This document shows, in pieces, positions 42,901 through 64,000 of a stretch of 64,000 bases of DNA. Below the pieces are notes generated by a model. That model did not search any database. It saw only the letters and a program-made list of their open reading frames with translations, and was not told the origin of the DNA. Both the position numbers and the translations under genes were made by a program. Every line of letters begins with the position of its first letter. The stretch's first letter is position 1. Source of the DNA: Dirofilaria immitis. Taxonomy: Eukaryota; Nematoda; Chromadorea; Rhabditida; Onchocercidae. Where the stretch lies: assembly GCA_024305405.1 (NCBI GenBank), contig JAKNDB010000087.1:6264501-6328500 (forward strand), in the 5' to 3' direction.

Positions 42901-45266
42901 ATTTATATTTTTCAGCGAGATACCGGAGAACCAATTCTTCGAATCACAGCAGAATGATATGTCTAAAAGTGAACCAATGCATATACTGCGACCGTTTTCG
43001 CGAGCACAACAGTTACAACTGTTATCTGATACATGGGATAATAACAATGACATAGCTTGGAGCAGTCCACTTCATCCACTTGATTTGGCCCAACAAATTA
43101 GCAAACAACAACAGTGGAATAACTTCTGGCAGTGGCCTAATCCCGCGTACAACAAAAACAATGGTGAAAAAGTTGTTTCCTGGCGAGACATTCAATGGTC
43201 TAGAAATCAGCAGTATCCGACCACACCTATATCGCACCAAATGCAACCGAATCCTTCTATTCCATGGGATAGTAGCAACTACTGGCAAGATAATGTTCAG
43301 ATGGCAACTAACTGGGAGAATGATATTCAGAATCAATGGGTACAAAATAAATGGCAAGGATATCAGTATCCTCAAATAAGCATGAACCAAAATCAGTATC
43401 AGAATAATAATAATTGGAATATTCAGAGAGTAAGTAATCATCTATTCTGAATATTCACTAACAATTACTTTTAATAGCGGACTCAATTTTAGTAGCATAC
43501 AGGAAATCTTCTAATAAATAAACTGACCAATAAAAGTTCATACAATGATAAGGCCAGTGTCATTTCTCTTTCTGCTCGCACTCATATCTTTCAGGGCAGC
43601 ACATTGCCAATTATCAAATGAGAAAAACAAATAATTTCTTTAAAACTTCCTTCCTAACAAACAGTTGAGAATTTTTTAAAATCATTTAAACGAAAAAATG
43701 ATCCATTATTACTGTAGAAGAAAAAAGAAAATTACTGTTGCTATGATTAGCATTCAGGAACGAATGTTCTTAGATATGTATCGAATGTTTTAGTTTTGCT
43801 ATTTAATCTTAATTTTATCAAACTAACTTGTTAATTATGGAGGAAAAAGAAAGAGTGAAATAATTGTAAATGAGAAAATTAATTTTTCAGGAAAATATTG
43901 TTGATAATTTGGACGGACGAATGAATCAAGCCGTTTTGTCTAGTGATAACTATAACAATTATATTTACAATAACGATGCAAACGATCATTGGATGCGGTA
44001 TTATAACCAGTGGCACATCAACAATCAGCGATTACAGCAGCAACCGATTGCGAACACCGCTATTATCCAGTCACTTGAAGTGATAAGACCTAGTCTGCCA
44101 TATCAGGCTCAAAATCAAAGTTCTAAACAACAGGAACAACAACAACAGCAACCTCAAGTATCCCCTTCTTTTTCTATTTGATAAATTGCAATGTTTTTTC
44201 TGAAATATTGATTTGCATTCGAAATTATTCTCTCGCTTGCAAGAATCTTGCAAAATCTTGGTTTGTTTTAGCAGATAATGGAATCGCTACAAAGTCAAAC
44301 AATCAAAGAGCATCAAATTAAATCTTTATCGGTTCAGGCTCAAAAGCAGAAACAGCAATTACAAATAGAACGCCAATTTCCTAATCATTTGGTAGGTAAT
44401 GATTAATGATATTTACGTCAACTTCATCGCAAATTTCATATTATCCTAAGGTTCTTTTCTCATTTCAGATTCAGCAAGAGATCAATACAGTGCCAAACGA
44501 AGTTTTTCAGCAAAGTGTAAATATACTGATTTCTCGCAATGGATTAGATGATAGTGCATCTCGGACAATTGTACCACTTCATTTTAACAACGATAATTGG
44601 AACTGGCAAAGAACTGAAAACTCCAATCTCTTAGTGGGACTAATAGTAAGTATTGCATTAATATAATATAGTATTAATACTGAAAGCTTTGATATTTAAA
44701 AACAGCGATGTCGACTATTTATTATAGAACAAAATTGTAATGGAAATGGAAATCTCTACAATATTGTATTTGATTGCGCAATTATTGACTGGATCGGAAA
44801 TCGATTATTACTTCATTTTCAGAATGATAATCAAGAGCAACTACAACTGCTGAATCGAATACGACCAGAACTACCAATTTATCCGATTGGGGATGGCTTA
44901 ACTGGCAACAGCAATGGCATGAAAATAATTGACAATGACCATAATATAGTAACAGTTACGGAGATTTGTAGAACATTTCTGAATAAAAAAAAAAACGAAT
45001 TAACAGTAGCGCTGTTTTCGGTGCCATATTTAAGCATTATTTTCAGTACCATGATGCAGTTAAGTGTAAAAGAACATCCTCTCTAAAATCAAAAGAATAT
45101 CCTTATTGCACCGTTAAATTTTTCGGTACTTTCTTTCTTTCAAAATTTTTGTTTTCAGAAGTCAAAACCCGTAAATGATGTCAGCGGATTCTCAAATCCA
45201 ACACTATTTCAAGTTGATGAGCCATTGCCGCAATTTCCCAGTATGGATGAAAGTTTCGCCAAATAA
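39939..45266 (+). CDS. Novel single-pass membrane protein with long Q/N/W-rich tail
   Basis: I do not recognise this family. Twelve exons join without any phase conflict: 39939-40079, 40911-41014, 41427-41507, 41760-41913, 42258-42371, 42596-42759, 42916-43429, 43891-44157, 44272-44391, 44469-44645, 44823-44948, 45159-45266 (stop TAA). They total 2070 nt, or 689 residues plus the missing 5' end. The second exon encodes one transmembrane helix (GTLFFILLFAIIISKLVLY) after about 50 residues. A small region with two cysteines follows (GCSDC), then a charged helical exon (FLRKIIPKIKEQVEKSG) and the long tail. The tail is rich in Gln, Asn, Trp and Tyr (for example QQQWNNFWQWPNPAYNKNN). The first visible exon has no suitable ATG. 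One candidate upstream exon is the hydrophobic ATG-led stretch at 39459, but its donor is weak. The compositional bias suggests an extracellular, sticky or prion-like structural protein; that is inference. Confidence 0.72.
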
Positions 45267-46144
45267 ATACCAACAATAACTGAGGATGAACAACCCAATG
45301 AAATGATAAAATTTGTCTACGTCACCCTTATTATTTTTAATTGTCCCTCTGATTTCGCTAAATAATCATTTTGTTCAAAATAAATTCACTTATTTTGATT
45401 TTATGATCAACGCACAGATAATTCTAATCATCATTCGTTTCTGCCATAATTTGGTTAAAAGTACTATGGCACGGCACAAGCTTTCTTTACTTCTATTGCT
45501 GAAGCATTATAATTTTAGCATTATTTTATGCACTTATTTGTATACTCTGAAGTTAACTTCAATACTTTTACTCTAATATTCTTATACTTTATTGCACTAC
45601 CCCGTTTTTCTTTTTTCGGCGAAAATATACAGATCCATGGGAAGATTGCAAATGAGCCTCATTTGCAGATATTAAATTAAGCAATCAAATGTGAAGTAGT
45701 TTATGGCTAGAATACTTATTAGGTTTCATCTTATTCCTTGATTCTAGCAAATCTCAGTAGATGAATTATTTCAGTTTCAAATTGTTCCTTTCAAGTCAAA
45801 GTGATGTGTCATCGGTAAAAAGTAAAAGAAGTAGAGTTTCATTGTCTGTCTTGCTCCTTTTAAAGATAGTTTCTATCTAGATGCAGCATTTATCGCATAA
45901 TCTTCTTTCATTTGAAAAGTCACTTGAAGATACTGCAGCTTTAAAGAAATATAACAAAAGGTTTAGCCCTAAAAAAGAGGATAATATGTTCAATATTTGC
46001 GGTTGTCAAATTCTTGTATCATCAATTAGCGGAATGCAAGTGCATGCGAATGTTACTAAATATAAGTGAATAATATTTGCTAAACAGGGCTTATAAGTTG
46101 CAGTATAAAATTTATCCAAGTTAGCATTTCTAGGAAAACAAAGT
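45267..46144. other. 3' flanks of two convergent genes
   Basis: Tail-to-tail spacer between the Q/N/W-rich gene and the ABC transporter. It holds AATAAA motifs (for example near 45379) that could serve the plus-strand gene. The small ORFs here (such as 45313-45576) are hydrophobic chance readings. Confidence 0.5.
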
Positions 46145-58140
<11,996 letters not shown>

Positions 58141-60798
58141 CTAAAATTTGCAACATTGATCTAGCATACATATATATTATGATAATGGATTTCGTTGTTT
58201 TTGCTTTCAATGAATTCACAAAAAATTTCAATAATTTTTGAGACAAAACTAACATTGTGAGATGTATGAAGCGTGTCAATAGCCATGCCGTTACTAAGTT
58301 TCCTTTTACTTCGCTCCAACCGATATCGAAATAATCTAATAAAATGTACAGGAAGATCCCTTTAAGTTATGCAGTATACACACGAAGATACGGTAGATAG
58401 GATAGATGGATAGAAAGAACTGGAGAATAAAGAAATAGAAAGGAAAAGGAGAAAACAAAGATTATGGAATTTTTGAAAAATGTTTCATGCAATCTATATG
58501 AGAAAGATTAAAATTGATTATTCTTTCATTTTCCTAGAATTGATAAATTGAGGTTTTGTAAAATGTTTGCGAAGGATAAGTAAACTTCTAGAAGAAAGAT
58601 TTAGTTTGGAGGATAAGATAAACAACTGAGATGAGTGACAACGAATTCACAACTTATTGCATCTTAAGTCAGTTCATTGATGCTAGTTAAAATTGAAAAA
58701 TACTTGAATTATTAAAAGTTCAAGTTTTAATTAAATTAATTCATCGATTTTACCTGTGTTATAGTGACTACAATCAAAAATAATCATTAATAGTAAACGA
58801 ATGATCATTTCCTGATTTGACAAGCATCAAAGAATTTGAAATTAAAAATGTGAATGACATAAATGTAATGAGAAGCTGCTCGATACAATTATCACTTACA
58901 ACAAATATCAAAAATAAATAGAACGATCTCGAAAAAGTTGAACAAAAAGACGATTTGTGCGAAAGTAATTTCAAAACAGAAAAGGAATTTAAGATTTTGC
59001 CCAGCATTCTCATTTTTCATTGACATTGAACTTATATTGTAAGTAACAACTGTTAAGCATCTTGTACCATTTACTGGACGAGATTAGAATGCTTAAAAAT
59101 TAATACTGATTTGGAATTAATCATATAGTAATCTCAATTTATTTATCTGGATGTTAGAATATTTTATCATTCGATGACAGACATAATCAAATCATAATGA
59201 AATTCAAGAATAATCAAAAATCAACTAATAACCAACTGATGTCGAGAATAGATGACAATATTTACATTGACGGTGATGGTAACATTGTTCGTTGAACTGA
59301 GTAACTTGCTCCAAGAACATGTTACTGTTTCTTACACAAACTAACGTGACAGACAAAAAAGCATTGTAATTAATGTATAGATCTTGACATGAATTCATGC
59401 TGATAACGATTTCTCATAAAGCTTGTATGAGAATTTGCTGTCCCATATAATCAATTCATGGTAGCACATTGTTGATAACAAGACTATATACAAAGTAAAC
59501 AGTAGTATTGAATGCTGATTTTTTTAAATCATTAATAAAAATATCAATAATCCTTACAAATTATTTCTTAAAAGTATAAAAGAAATAAGAGATATATAAA
59601 CTGATTATTTGTTTCATGATTAAATAACAAACTGATTCTAAACTTCAGATGAAATTAAGGTATTTTATAATAACGGAATTGTAGTGTGTATTTTTTTTCC
59701 TATAGATCTATTACATGCAGATAAATATCACTGCATTGGAACTCATAAGTCAAAAATATATTTCGATAGGATAAGGAAGTAATTAGCGAAATATTTAATT
59801 GAAAGATACTTGCCAATTTGATTCATATTTTAGCGAGTATTGTTCTGTTGATATATAATTCCGATAGAATAGTATTCATGCATACATTTCACTGCTTTAC
59901 CAAAGCTTTTCTTAAATCGATCAATTATGATATATTATTGAACTAAATTTAAGAAGCAGCAGAGAACACCAAAAATGATTATTATTGATAAGATAATTTT
60001 TTCTTATTTAAAGTTTGCATAGTTGAAGTCAAATAAGTCAAATAATACTTATTCTAACATGGAAACATTCATTTTGTATGTGCATCAAATTAAAATCAAA
60101 TTTTTACTAAGCCTCATATGTGAATAATAATACAATTAAAAACATCCAAAATATGTCGAATAATATTTGAAATCAAAGATAAGATAACATTCTTTTTGAC
60201 AGACAATAGCAATATTCTAATTACATTCATTAAAAATATTCGAACTTTTTAAAATAATAATAACCACAATGAATATTGTTATCTAAATAAGTGTTTTTAT
60301 TAATTTCCAAAAAATTTTATTATAGTAAATTAGTACCTAAATATTGCAAATAAAAGAAACCAACAAATAATAATGAATACATTAGAACGAAAAATTTAGG
60401 CAATTTAATCGAATCAGTAGTGCTCTCCAGTAGTGCTCTCATAAATTAAGGAAATTATAAAAACCTGATAGAAAATATTAAAATTTTATTCTATTTATAT
60501 GGGTTATAAGCATATTATTTTGAAATTCGGATTGTGATTTGTGAAAGCGATGCTTTAATTACAAAACTTTACAGAGAGGAAATCAGAGAATAATAGAAAA
60601 ATTTCATCCTATTTCCAATAAAGAAAATTATATAATGCATGGATAATTTTGATAATTTATCCTTTCAAGGTTCCCATTTTTGCTAACCTTAATTTTTAAG
60701 GAAAGTTTTGGATTATCATTTCTGAAAGAATATGAAGCTGTTAATATTGACAACTATTCAATTTGTAAAGCATATTTACGAAACTGACCAGCAAATTA
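58141..60798. other. No gene seen; upstream of MRP gene
   Basis: The first coding exon of the transporter should lie here, because the 58140 exon begins after a TTTTAG acceptor and lacks an ATG. ATG-led stretches near 58285 on the minus strand are possible but none has a clearly matching donor. No other coding region is recognisable. Confidence 0.4.
60415..60440 (+). repeat. 13-bp unit repeated twice in tandem
   Basis: CAGTAGTGCTCTC occurs twice head-to-tail. Confidence 0.8.
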
Positions 60799-62067
60799 TT
60801 AGGATTTTTCTTCTTTTGAGAATGGACTTAAACTACCAACAGAGGAACTACTGCAACTTTCATCCCGAATACCACTATCAATGCTAGCACTAGATATGCA
60901 GGTGTCTGCAGTACCTAATCTTTGTTTCATAGTTAATGTTGCTAACGAAAATGGTTTAATTTGGGAAGAAGGAGAGGTGACGGTCATTATGGATACCAAA
61001 TTATTTCTTCGTAAGGCACCATCTTCGATCTGCGATGAATTTTCTACTAATTCATGCTGATGCAGTTGCTCGCAGCGTTGTGATAATCGTGATAATCGCC
61101 GATGCTAGCAATTATGAAACAATAAACGATGGAATAAATAATCTTATTTATTTGAAGAAATTTTAAAAGAAAATAATCTGAAAAACTATATTACTTAGAA
61201 AGGACTATCTTAGCAAATATATCAAAAAGATAAAATGAATTACTAAATGTGGTTCATTTCAATAGTTCGATCAATTTATTTAGAACAGTTAATTTGAAAT
61301 ATTTAGAAAGGAATTTATATTTAAAAGAAGGTTTGAAAAATAATACCAATTTTTCATTTGTCGACATTCGGTTGCTACTTTTTGGCGGAATTGGAATGCG
61401 AAGAATGGAATTCTTACGAGAAAAATACTGCTTGTTTTGATTTTCCTTAGGTTCATCATCCACGTAAAAATTAGTAACTGCTGATAATGAATTGCCGAAT
61501 GTTGTTTTTACTCTATCATTGAACCACCATTTCTAAAGTATAAAAAGATGAATCATCGACTTTTACCAATTTTAAACACAACAAATGAAGTTATTGAAAA
61601 ATAATAATTTTTATCTGAAAAATCTTCATATTTTTGAAACATCTGATCAATTTTTTTTTTCACAATAATTTCATTTTTAACCAATCCATTTCATAACCAG
61701 TAACTAGGTTCTTCTGAGACTTTTGAGCCTGTCATAAATCGATGAAATACATAAATCGTTGACAGACACCATTTATTCATTGAGACATTAATTAAGAAAA
61801 TGATTTTAGAAAAGAGTGGTGATAAAACAGTGTTAGTTTCAAAGCAATGATCTGATTTCTACATTGGTTGAATTTTGTCTAAGAAATATTGCTAATTTGA
61901 TTTATTTGTCTGTTGCCAACCTCAACGTCACCATTTTCCTCCTCTAAGGAATTCAAAGATAGTCGACTATAGCCGTGAACTTGGCTTCTAGATTTCAATT
62001 CTTGGATTGAATCTCCAAGTGCTAATAACTGTTGCAGCAGGCGAACGTCATTTTCCATTAGCGATAT
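60799..62067 (-). CDS. LURAP1/FAM89-like leucine-repeat adapter (5' exon unresolved)
   Basis: Three exons join in phase: about 61919-62067, about 61348-61532 and 60799-61107 (stop TAG). The first contains MENDVRLLQQLLALGDSIQE, which resembles the short leucine-rich helix of vertebrate LURAP1 and FAM89 proteins (ID-KILQQL-TLNEGIE and MSLL-QLYSLYESIQE). The remainder is polar and Ser-rich (SCSSSSVGSLSPF near the end), also as in LURAP1, whose relatives act as adapters linking MRCK kinase to myosin or in NF-kB signalling. The first visible exon begins after a TTTGCAG acceptor, so the N-terminus lies further upstream, possibly beyond the window. The similarity rests on one short helix, so the family call is tentative; that this is a real protein-coding gene is more secure. 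Confidence 0.55.
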
Positions 62068-63198
62068 CTGCAAAGATTTAGATAACATTAATTTCATAAT
62101 AAAGAATATTTGAATGTTAAATGTATTGTCCAAGTTCATGATAGATCGAAATTTCATTTAATCATTTAGTTGCGTATTATTTGCATTATAAAATGTGATA
62201 AAAAAATTTTCGATTTTTGTCGTAATTCATTATGTAATTCAGGTATCCTTCCATAATTCCATTTATATGAATCATTCGCTAGCAAAACAATGTAAATTCC
62301 CATCTCGACGGTTTTATTTATCATCAATAAAGAGAGAGAAAGAAAGAAAGAGAGAGAGAGAGAGAGGAGAGGGGAGAGAGGGAGAGATAATCCTATATAA
62401 GTGAGTTGTGTGGATTAAAATTCGAATTAAAATTTTGTATTTTGTAACCCTTCCACAAATTCATTCTACTCTTCAAAGGAATATTATTTGCTAATTTCAG
62501 GGATAATTGAATAAATAATTCACTGATGCTATACTTTACTATTTTACTTCACTTTAATACTCATGCCCATATTCGTGCCCAACTCCTACGAATATTAAAT
62601 TATCTTATGTTGACCTTTTGACTCTACTAAAATGAAATCATTTATTATATTCATATCATTGATCCCTATCATTCCTTTTACTATAAAGTTACACAAGAAG
62701 AGGATAATTAGATAGTAAAGGAAATGAAGGATAAAAGAAGACACGTATAGCAGTTTTCGCGAGTTGCAACGTATGTTACTTAAATTATTGCGTCGTTTAA
62801 TCGATGAATCACCGATATGTTTTGATAGTAATGATAAGTTTATCAAATTATTTCAATGAGATCAATTACTGCATCGAAATATCGATAATGATGACATGAA
62901 TAGCAAGAAGGATGCGATGATATTTAGATAGCGTAGTAGCACAGCAGCGAAACTGTATTTTCACACTATGATGATATTTATTTATAGGCAGTGAGTGATG
63001 TATGTTATGTTTTCATGAAATATACTACCGGGAATAAAGTACACTGATATCTGTGACAATATGGTACATAACTTAGCACTGCAGCAGTGCATATCTTAGT
63101 GAAAATTACTACTGATAAAAATACAAACGAAATTCAGCAAATCCGTGTTGGCGATACTACGATATATCCATTTGCTGTGCCTTAGTTGAGGATTTTAA
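62068..63198. other. Intergenic or intronic; includes a GA-rich tract
   Basis: No exon recognised. A (GA)n/(GAAA)n purine tract at about 62329-62388 is the only obvious repeat. Confidence 0.5.
62329..62388 (+). repeat. GA-rich microsatellite
   Basis: An almost pure purine stretch of AGAG, GAAA and GGGGAGA units. Confidence 0.9.
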
Positions 63199-63288
63199 AT
63201 GAATTTACAATTATTCTTCTTTCTGCTATTCTCCTCTATTATGCTTAAAAGTTTCGGCAAAAGTAGCGACTTTTCGGCTTTATCCAAG
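63199..63288 (+). CDS. Candidate first exon with signal peptide
   Basis: ATG 63199 opens a 30-codon reading frame that starts with a hydrophobic segment of signal-peptide form (MNLQLFFFLLFSSIML) and ends at a consensus donor, AAG|GTAATC. This looks like the first exon of a secreted protein whose remaining exons lie downstream, perhaps beyond the window. In AT-rich DNA, Phe/Leu-rich stretches arise by chance, so support is modest. Confidence 0.35.
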
Positions 63289-64000
63289 GTAATCTAAGAA
63301 TCATTAAGTCTTAAATTGATGTAACGTAAATAAATTGTATGAGAAAAACTGAAAAAAAAATAAAAAGTGAAATAAGAAAATTGAAGCTTCACTATTTGCT
63401 TCGATCAAAATCAGTGTTTCAAAGCCAAGTCCTTCCGTGCTTCATCCACTTTCTTTGGCCACTAATATTATAATCATTTTAAATTTGCCCTTATGCTCTT
63501 ATTGCTGATGGTATTGATGCTATTGTTTCCGAAGAAGTGATTGCGAGATGCTCAAAGAAGTTCATATACTGAGATTCTCCATATGCTAAAGGAAGCAAAT
63601 AATGAAGCAAAAGTTTTATTAAAATTCCGGGAAATTTCTATAAAAATTAAGCGTTGTTGAATTGATCTATTATTTTTAATTAATAAATAACAATTAGGAC
63701 TTCAAAAACTTAAATGAGAGATAATTTCAAAAACTACTTCCAGTTGTTTTAAAAAACCGTACTCCCAGTTTTCAAATCAAAATGTTTCAATTTTGAAGTT
63801 AGATTTATAAAAATTTCTGTACTTCTACAAAAGAAAGTTTTTAAAAAGATTTTCTAGCAACAGATTTAGTAGCAAATTGATGCGACCAATTCTTCTGGGC
63901 AGATCACTTTTCATTTATTATAGAAACTGAATATGAAATAATATAATCAGGCAGTTGTTAGTTACACCATGTTATTCACATGATAAATAATGTCAAGTCA
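63289..64000. other. No gene seen
   Basis: AT-rich sequence to the window edge. If the signal-peptide exon is real, this is its first intron. Confidence 0.4.

Noticed and set aside
43022..43441. 139-codon minus-strand ORF
   Set aside because: It is the complement of the large Q/N/W-rich exon 42916-43429, whose plus-strand frame is supported by splice phases.
45313..45576. 87-codon plus-strand hydrophobic ORF
   Set aside because: It lies in the 3' flank of the preceding gene; Leu/Ile richness reflects T-rich DNA.

Overview
The window looks like a nematode nuclear genome. It is very AT-rich, and its genes are cut into short exons by introns that begin GT and mostly end in the TTTCAG-type acceptor usual in nematodes. 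Several acceptor-like TTTCAG/TTTACAG sites lie directly before start codons, as expected for spliced-leader trans-splicing. A filarial or other spirurid worm fits the style, but that is inference; the exact species cannot be read from the sequence.

Layout. 1-7977 (-): a MICAL actin-oxidising monooxygenase with its start inside the window and its LIM end cut by the window edge. 7978-10751: no gene seen. 10752-11012 (+): a short ORF resembling only the C-terminal end of S-adenosylmethionine synthetase. 11013-15873: no convincing gene, but a 34-bp direct repeat, a GTG-rich minisatellite and a long (TG)n microsatellite. 15874-23109 (-): condensin II subunit G2. 23110-24095: shared upstream region. 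24096-27455 (+): an MBOAT lysophospholipid acyltransferase of the LPCAT3/MBOAT5 type. 27456-39938: about 12 kb with no supported exon. 39939-45266 (+): a multi-exon, single-pass membrane protein with a long Q/N/W-rich tail, not recognised as any known family. 46145-58140 (-): an ABCC/MRP-type ABC transporter, convergent with the preceding gene. 60799-62067 (-): exons of a LURAP1/FAM89-like adapter. 63199-63288 (+): a possible signal-peptide first exon.

The genes are unrelated housekeeping or structural loci (actin disassembly, chromosome condensation, phospholipid remodelling, export), with no operon logic visible beyond one divergent pair (condensin subunit and acyltransferase).

The most important technical observation is that three conserved genes (MICAL, MBOAT, MRP) contain single-base reading-frame breaks, mostly at short homopolymer runs and inside family-conserved motifs, with intron phases that agree on both sides. 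This points to homopolymer length errors in the underlying assembly rather than gene death, so gene predictions here will be fragmented. The best candidates for undescribed biology are the Q/N/W-rich membrane protein, the decayed duplicate of a MICAL exon, and the isolated SAM-synthetase tail.
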